From: Meconema thalassinum | Taxonomy: Eukaryota; Arthropoda; Insecta; Orthoptera; Tettigoniidae | Direction of reading: 5' to 3' | Length of the DNA: 64,000 nucleotides | Assembly (NCBI GenBank): GCA_946902985.2 | Contig: OX336392.1 | Span: 19,628,716 to 19,692,715, forward strand | Part shown: positions 58,360-64,000 of the stretch, one piece after another | Layout: the number at the start of each line of letters is the position of its first letter | Position numbering within the stretch: position 1 is the stretch's first letter | Notes under the pieces: model-generated | Seen by the model: only the letters and a program-made list of their open reading frames with translations | Databases searched by the model: none | What the model was told of the DNA's origin: nothing | Position numbers and translations under genes: made by a program

Positions 58360-58620
58360 GACTTCAGTTAGGAACCTTCCTGGTATTTTCCTGGAGTAGA
58401 AGTGGGAAAGCGCGGAAAACCACTTCCAGGATGGCTGAGATGAGAATCGAACCCACTTGTTCTCAGTTGCGCATCATGAGGTTGAATATATCCCGTTCGA
58501 GCCCTCATACAAGAATTAAATTTCTTTGCAGAGCTCGGAATCGAACCGGAACCTGTGGGGCGACTGGCAAGAATGCTAGCCGCTACACCATTGGATAGAT
58601 GTCGAGTGCTAATAGACGCT
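58360..58620 (-). mobile_element. tRNA-derived SINE copy, decayed
   Basis: The minus strand reads AATGGTGTAGCGGCTAGCAT (A box) and CCGGTTCGATTCCGAGCTCT (B box), then a body with ATGAGGGCTCGAACGGG and TCCTGGAAGTGGTTTTCCGC. It is related to the 27.2-kb copy. Confidence 0.75.
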
Positions 58621-58869
58621 ACTGTCGGGAAGTACCTTTTTCCGCTCGGCGCCAATGAGGAAGTGTGTGGTAAATTTTACACCCTATATTGACCTTCGGC
58701 AATTAAGTCTAAGAGGATACGATAGTTAACACCACGCTGGAGCATTCTGTGTTGGTGAAAACTGTAACCTACCCAGGTACTAATTATTTCACTGTCAATA
58801 ACAGCAAGGAAGTCGCGGGACGTTAACACATAATATCAAAGAAAATAAAAGAGGAACTAAATAACAATT

Positions 58870-59060
58870 GGTTGCTGTTGTTTGAGTCTTCAGTCTTTTG
58901 ACTGGTTTGATGCAGCGCTCCATGCTTCCCTGTCTTGAGCTAATCGTTTCATCTCTACATAGCTACCACACCCCACATCCGAGACAATGTGTTTAACATA
59001 CTCTAACCTTGGTCTACCCCTACAGTTCTTGTCCTCGACCCTTCCTTCCATAACTAAGCT
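58870..59060 (+). repeat. Dispersed repeat with 'TTTTGACTGGTTTGATGCAG'
   Basis: TTGTTTGAGTCTTCAGTC, CAGCGCTCCATGCTTCCCTG and ATCTCTACATAGCTACCACA match the palindrome-arm copies at 44070-44195 and 51212-51337. Confidence 0.8.
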
Positions 59061-59254
59061 TGCTATTCCTGGGTGTCTTAGTAGTCTATGTGTCTTACCA
59101 ACCTATATCTTCCCTTCATTAGCAGTCGCCAGAAACATCTCTCCTCTCCTTCTCTCAGGTAAATGCCGGAATGCTATTCTGACTGCCTCCTTCCGAATCC
59201 TAGACTCAATTGAAAATATATATCGCACCCCTGGGATAATAAGGCCATAACTCA

Positions 59255-60968
59255 ACAGGTAGTTCCGTGAAGAACTAAACAGCCTATTTTCATATATCCT
59301 ACTTATGTTAATTACCTCTATCAACATACAAAATTTCAGTTTGATTACTGTAATACATACGCAGATACTGTATTTCGGTTGGTCACCAAGTTGGATTTGT
59401 ATATATGTAGGTCATAGAGTTATGTACTGTTAGATGACGATTTTTGCGTAGGTTCATTATTCAAACGTTCACTTCGATCCCATAATTAATACACGAGAAA
59501 TAAAAACTTAATTTTAAAATTACGCACAGCCGCCATCTTGAGGTTATATGAATAATTGAACTAAATTAGTTGCCAGTGCATTACAATGTGTATAAACATT
59601 GTCTGTAACAAATTTCACTGCGCTCAGATGGTTAAATGGCGAGAAAAGTCTATTGAAATGTTTCACCTTCGCTTGGCCGCCATGTTCGTTTTGTATGTTA
59701 CAGGTTTTGTAAAGTCTCATAGCTAAATTTCTGGTAGTACCCTTTATCAGCGTACAAAATTTCAGTGTGATATCAGTAATTGTTTCGGGGATATAGAATG
59801 CCGGTGAAATATTTCGAACAGCCGCCATCTTGAGGTTATGTAACAATTGCACTAAATTATATGCCAATGCATTACAATGTGTTTAAACATTTCCTGTTCC
59901 AAGTTTCATTACGTTTGGATGGTTACATCATGAGAAACGTCTATTCTAAAGTTTCAACTTCGCTTGGCCACCATGTTCGTTTTGTAGTTACCAGGTTTTG
60001 AAAGTCCCATAGGTACACGTCTAGAAGTGCCCTTTATCAGCCATAGAGTCATGTACCATTAAAGGAAAATTATTGCGTAGGTTCATTATTCAAACTTTCA
60101 CTTCGATCACATGATTACGACACAAGAAATAAAAAGAATTAAAATTCGCACAGCCGCCATCTTGAGGTTATGTAAACAATTGAACTAAATTAGATACCAG
60201 TGCATTAGAATGTGTATAAACATTTCCTGTACCACATTTCAGTGAGTTAAATCACGAGAAAAGTATATTAAAATATTTCAAATTCGCTTGGCCGCCATGT
60301 TCGTTTTGTAATTTACAGGTTTATGAAAGTTACATAGATAAACTTGTATCAGTACCCTTCATTACCGTACAAAATTTCAGGGTGATATCTGTAATAGTTT
60401 CGGAGATATAGAATGTCAGTGAAATATTTCGCACAGCCGCCATTTTCAGGTTATGTAAACAATTGCACTAACTTTGACTCCAGTACATTACAATGTGTAT
60501 AAACATTTGCTGTACCAAGTTTCATTACGTTTGGATAGTTGAATCACGAGAAAAGTCTATTTAAAGTCTCAACTTCGCTTGGCCGCCATGTAGGTTTTGT
60601 AGTAACCAGGTTTTTGAAAGTCTCATAGGTGAACTTCTAGTAGTGCCCTTTATCACCGTACACAATTTCAGGGCGATATCGGTAATAGTTTCGGAGATAT
60701 TGAATGCTGATGAAATATTTCGCACAGCCGCCATGTTGGATTGGTGAGACGTAACAAAATTTGTAGGGCACGGTCGGGGTGGGACTAAATAGTACTATGA
60801 CCTTACCGAGTTTCAATGAAATCGCTCCAGTCGTTTAGAGGTTATTAGGGGGGACATACACACACCCACATACTGACACACACACAAACACACATATACC
60901 CACACACACACGGACAAAAGGTGATCTCATATGTCTAATTTTTTTTTCATAAAATGAACATAGGCTAA
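59255..60968 (-). mobile_element. Family A repeat copy 6 (longest)
   Basis: The tail TAGTTCCGTGAAGAACTA is at 59262-59279. About five internal units follow, of which three keep the GCCGCCATCTTGAGG motif (59529, 59820, 60152) and others read GCCGCCATGTTGG or GCCGCCATTTTCAGG. The head has a broken (CA)n stretch and GATCTCATATGTCTAATTTT. Variable unit number between copies indicates expansion by unequal exchange or slippage. Confidence 0.8.
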
Positions 60969-62579
60969 GAAATACCTCTGAAAATATAAATGTAAAATAT
61001 TACAAAGGATTCTGTAGAAACATTGGTACGACCTTCACTTTGAATGAAGCAGGTAAAAAGGCGGTATGGATGGACATAAAGGTAATTGAAATTCGCAAAG
61101 GTGAATTATTCATTATTTTCTAGGACAGACTATGTAAAAATAACATTTTAAAATTATAGGAAACACAGGAAGAATTCGTAAGCGAGGACGCCCAAATTTG
61201 AGCAAATATCTGGTACAAGCTTACTTATTTCCCCAGGCTGGTTTGGAAGTCAAAATGGTGGATATTTTCCTGGAATTCATCATCCATTTTTCTTTGGTTT
61301 GAAACTGCTGAACTTGGATGAAGCCGCTATTTGTGACGTCGATTGATGACTGTGTGTGGCATTCTACAAGACCGCACTCAACAATTAAACATTCCTTTTA
61401 GAGAAACATATCGAAAAATCAGAGCATTGAGTTAATACTAATATTGTATGGTCTCGGGTGCCGGGTGCAAACTTTGTTATTTGACGCCCAGAGGGCAGCT
61501 TGCATGTCGAATTTCGTCGTTCCTTGGAACGCTATGAAAGTCAAAGGGGTTAGATATCTAAGCCCCTTGACACTATAGCGCTTTCTAATAGAGAATGGAG
61601 GAACTTTGTGTTGGCGGAAAATCCTGAGATTAATTTTGCCGTTATGAACACGGCCTACTGAATTCAAATGGGATCTATCACTACGAGCGCTAGTGTCGAT
61701 GCATACATGGTCAAATCAAAATCGAAATATCTATTTCGTTTTGACAAATTCCAAAATCTGCTTCCCACAAACTGAAGATAAAAGTCAAACTTTAATTTCA
61801 TTTAATCTGTAGAAGTTCCATTTTCGAAACAAGCGTTTTTAGCATGGTTTTTCAAAATATCAAATTTTCAAAATTATTGACACTTTTGACCTCGCTGTTC
61901 GACCCTTTAAAACAACAATAGCCAACTAACTAACTAACTCAGCAGCAGTCAGTGTCAATAGCAATGTGAGTGCACTGACCTCGAGTTACTACCTCTCCTA
62001 TCCCACCGCTGCTCCCCCTCTTGCGCATCGAGCCAGAGCTCATGCTAGAACGGCCTTGCAAGTTAAAGAGTGTCTTCAGTCAAAACAGCTTCGTCGCTGA
62101 CTGTACCTGCAACAGTCACGGCTCTCCCGGAAGCCTCAGTTTACCAACCCTGCTCTAGAAGATGTTGGAACACCCCGTCCGCACCTCTAGTTCATGAATT
62201 ATAGCTAAGCTGACGTGTCTTAGATAGCTTCAATATGGATCGAGCAGTGTGACGCTGTTTAAGCAAGATATGATAAATACTTGATGAGGCTATCAGCTAA
62301 TCATGTTGAACTGTTTCTATTTGCAAATGCAGACAGTTCTTGGCTGCAAGCGAATCGCTACATAAATTATTGTAGCTGTCCAAAAGGCTTCTCACATGAG
62401 CCGGCTGTATCAACTTCTCCTTGTGCGAGGGGAGATAGACAAACAGCAGTCTGATATTTTATCTCCATTCATATTTGATAACATGAGCCGACATAACGTG
62501 CTCAAATATGCACCTTGTTCCAATATACACTTCAGTATTATGTGCAAGGTGAGTAACATATAAGGTAGCACTGGCGACA
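60969..62579. other. Unassigned sequence
   Basis: No gene or repeat family is recognised. A short (AACT)n stretch is at ~61922-61938. The 82-aa minus frame at 61419-61667 has no known features. Confidence 0.4.
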
Positions 62580-63190
62580 TGTTCCCTGTCTCCGTCCCCT
62601 TAGAGGCTCACAACTTGTGGGACGTGGTTTGGCAACCACGGGACCCCAGCTGAGTCCAGTATTGCTTCCATTTACTTGTGTCGGGCTCCTCTCTGTTATC
62701 ATTCCTCTCCACCTCACTTGGTCACCACTTGTTCTTTTCCGACCCCGACGGTATTAGGGTATCCGAGGCCTAGGGAGTCTTCCACTTTCCTGCCTTAATT
62801 GGCCCTTGTCTCATGTTTCCTGATCCCTCATTCTTCGAGGGGTCAGCCCTCTTGTTTTCTTTTCATTGTATATCCTGCCTTCTGCTCAAGGCCCTCAAGG
62901 AGGCAGGGTGTGTGTAGCCCCACCACTTGTGGTGCACCCTGGATTGTGCTACACCCTCAAGGGCTCACGGCTGGTGAGTTCGGGCGATGGCGACCCTGAG
63001 GACTTCCTGAGCTGGGTCTGTTTATTCTCCTTCTTCCATTGCCTTTAAGGCGGGCCCTCTCCTCTTTCATCTCTGCCTTTCTTAGCTCTCCTTCCTTCCA
63101 GTCCCTCAATTCTCATTCTTCGAGGGTTAAGGGCATTTCCTTTCCTCCTGTCTTTTGTTTACGTTCTTCTCCTTTTTGGTTCCCATTTCC
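62580..63190 (+). repeat. Pyrimidine-rich dispersed repeat, related to 60-210
   Basis: TTCCATTGCCTTTAAGGCG, CTCTGCCTTTCTTAGCTCTC and CAGTCCCTCAATTCTCATTC correspond to TTCCATTGCCTTTGAGGCG, CTCTGCCTTTCATGGCTCTC and AGTCCCTCAATCCTGATTTC near the start of the window. The upstream part (62600-62760) has a GTGGTTTGGCAACCACGGGA segment. The frames crossing it look non-coding. Confidence 0.6.
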
Positions 63191-63198
63191 TGTTCTAT

Positions 63199-63905
63199 AA
63201 GGTGCGTTCAAAAAGTAACGATCTGGAGACATAATTACAGAAACCAGTACCTGTATGTTAGAAGTATTGGCCCTGGCTGTTGAGGCACTTGTCCCACTGT
63301 GACACGAGGCAGTGAATGGCTGTCTCATAAAATTCCCTGGGCTGCGATGTGAACCAGTTCCGCGCGTACAGCTGGACGTTGGCGTCCGAGGTGAATCGTT
63401 GGCCCCGCAGAGTCCTTTTCAGGGGACCAAACATGGCGTAATCACAGGGAGAGAGGTCTGGACTGTATGGAGGGTGGCCGAGAACCACCCATTTGAATTT
63501 CTGCAGGGGTGCCGCGACTGTGTTGGCCGTACGAGGTCGTGCATTGTCGCGGCGGCTATGGCGTTCACTGTCACTCGGCGGTCCTGGGTAATGAGTGCAT
63601 CAACCAGCTGGACGTTGTCATCGGTAATGCAGGGGGGTGCCCCAGACCGGGCATCATCGGATAACGACACCCGTCCTTCCCTGAAGCGCTTGTGCCACGC
63701 CTTGACTCTTGCAAGGGACATGCAGTGTTCGCCGTACACTTGTGACATTCGGCGATGAATGTCCGTTCCCCGAACAACACCTATTTGCTCTTCGTTTGAC
63801 ACCTCCATGTCACTGTTTGCAATGCGACTGGCAGCGTTGGACGATTGATGCGTGCTGCTGCTCGCTTTGTATCGTCACGTGACGTGCACACGTGCCCTCT
63901 AGCGA
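63199..63905 (-). mobile_element. Internally deleted mariner element, copy 2 (truncated)
   Basis: The left inverted repeat AGGTGCGTTCAAAAAGTAACG is present, preceded by TATA. The N-terminus (EEQIGVVRGTDIHRRMSQVY, WHKRFREGRVSLSDDARSG) and C-terminus (FGPLKRTLRGQRFTSDANVQ, SQWDKCLNSQGQYF) are joined at the same deletion point as in copy 1. Similarity to copy 1 ends at ~63905 and the right inverted repeat is absent, so this copy has lost the end that lies upstream of the transposase N-terminus. Confidence 0.8.
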
Positions 63906-64000
63906 CGCACAGTGGTCCTTTTGCACGATCTGGGCGCTCAAAATGTAAAAAATAAATGTCTTGTATTTTCATGTTGTATGACATTTTTAGTATCAGCAAT

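Overview
This window looks like intergenic or intronic DNA from a large, repeat-rich arthropod genome. The repeat content points to an insect, possibly a polyneopteran such as an orthopteran; the species assignment is a guess. It is AT-rich, and almost every recognisable piece is a repeat: non-LTR retrotransposon remnants, mariner/Tc1-type DNA transposons, tRNA-derived SINEs, foldback MITEs, microsatellites and three long tandem arrays. No bacterial-style genes or operons are present. The only convincing host-gene piece outside the palindrome is a GC-rich exon at 6217-6425 (minus strand) with good splice sites and an unrecognised product.

Layout. 1-1320: a hairpin-ended dispersed repeat (family A). 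1855-2600: a 120-bp duplication and a foldback MITE. 3000-5600: two LINE remnants, the second split by a mariner MITE. 6217-6425: the exon. 6774-8207: a 22-copy array of a ~65-bp unit, each unit carrying an RFX X-box-like motif. 8691-9795: a 40-bp array with an 80-bp dimer pattern. 10718-12665 and 15040-16150: head-to-head family A/B repeats. 13170-13755: LINE remnant. 17548-20240: a family C repeat carrying SINE insertions. 20640-22040: a transposase remnant and a LINE remnant. 22635-25230: a SINE and two head-to-head family A repeats. 26173-26738: a foldback MITE. 27159-28710: a SINE and another family A repeat. 29000-32700: mostly unrecognised. 32711-36465: a terminal-inverted-repeat element filled by a 155-bp satellite (about 21 copies).

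The main structure is at 37195-56120. A family C repeat is interrupted by a ~17.6-kb composite insertion made of a 5'-truncated but open LINE (37578-40223, minus strand) joined directly to a giant near-perfect palindrome (40225-55152). The arms are ~7.4 kb, the spacer is only ~60 bp, and there are no indels between the arms over the inner ~4.1 kb of each arm. Each arm carries two FLYWCH-type zinc-finger ORFs, a tRNA-Leu(UAA)-like sequence, degraded SINEs and several minisatellites. One of the four FLYWCH ORFs has lost the domain's core tryptophan to a stop codon.

56120-64000: a decayed LINE, a SINE, a long family A repeat (59255-60968), unassigned sequence and a second copy of the mariner MITE. 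Nothing indicates genes acting as a pathway. The biological interest lies in the palindrome with its paired FLYWCH ORFs, the composite junction with the LINE, and regulatory-looking motifs (X-box-like and YY1/Pho-like) amplified inside repeats.
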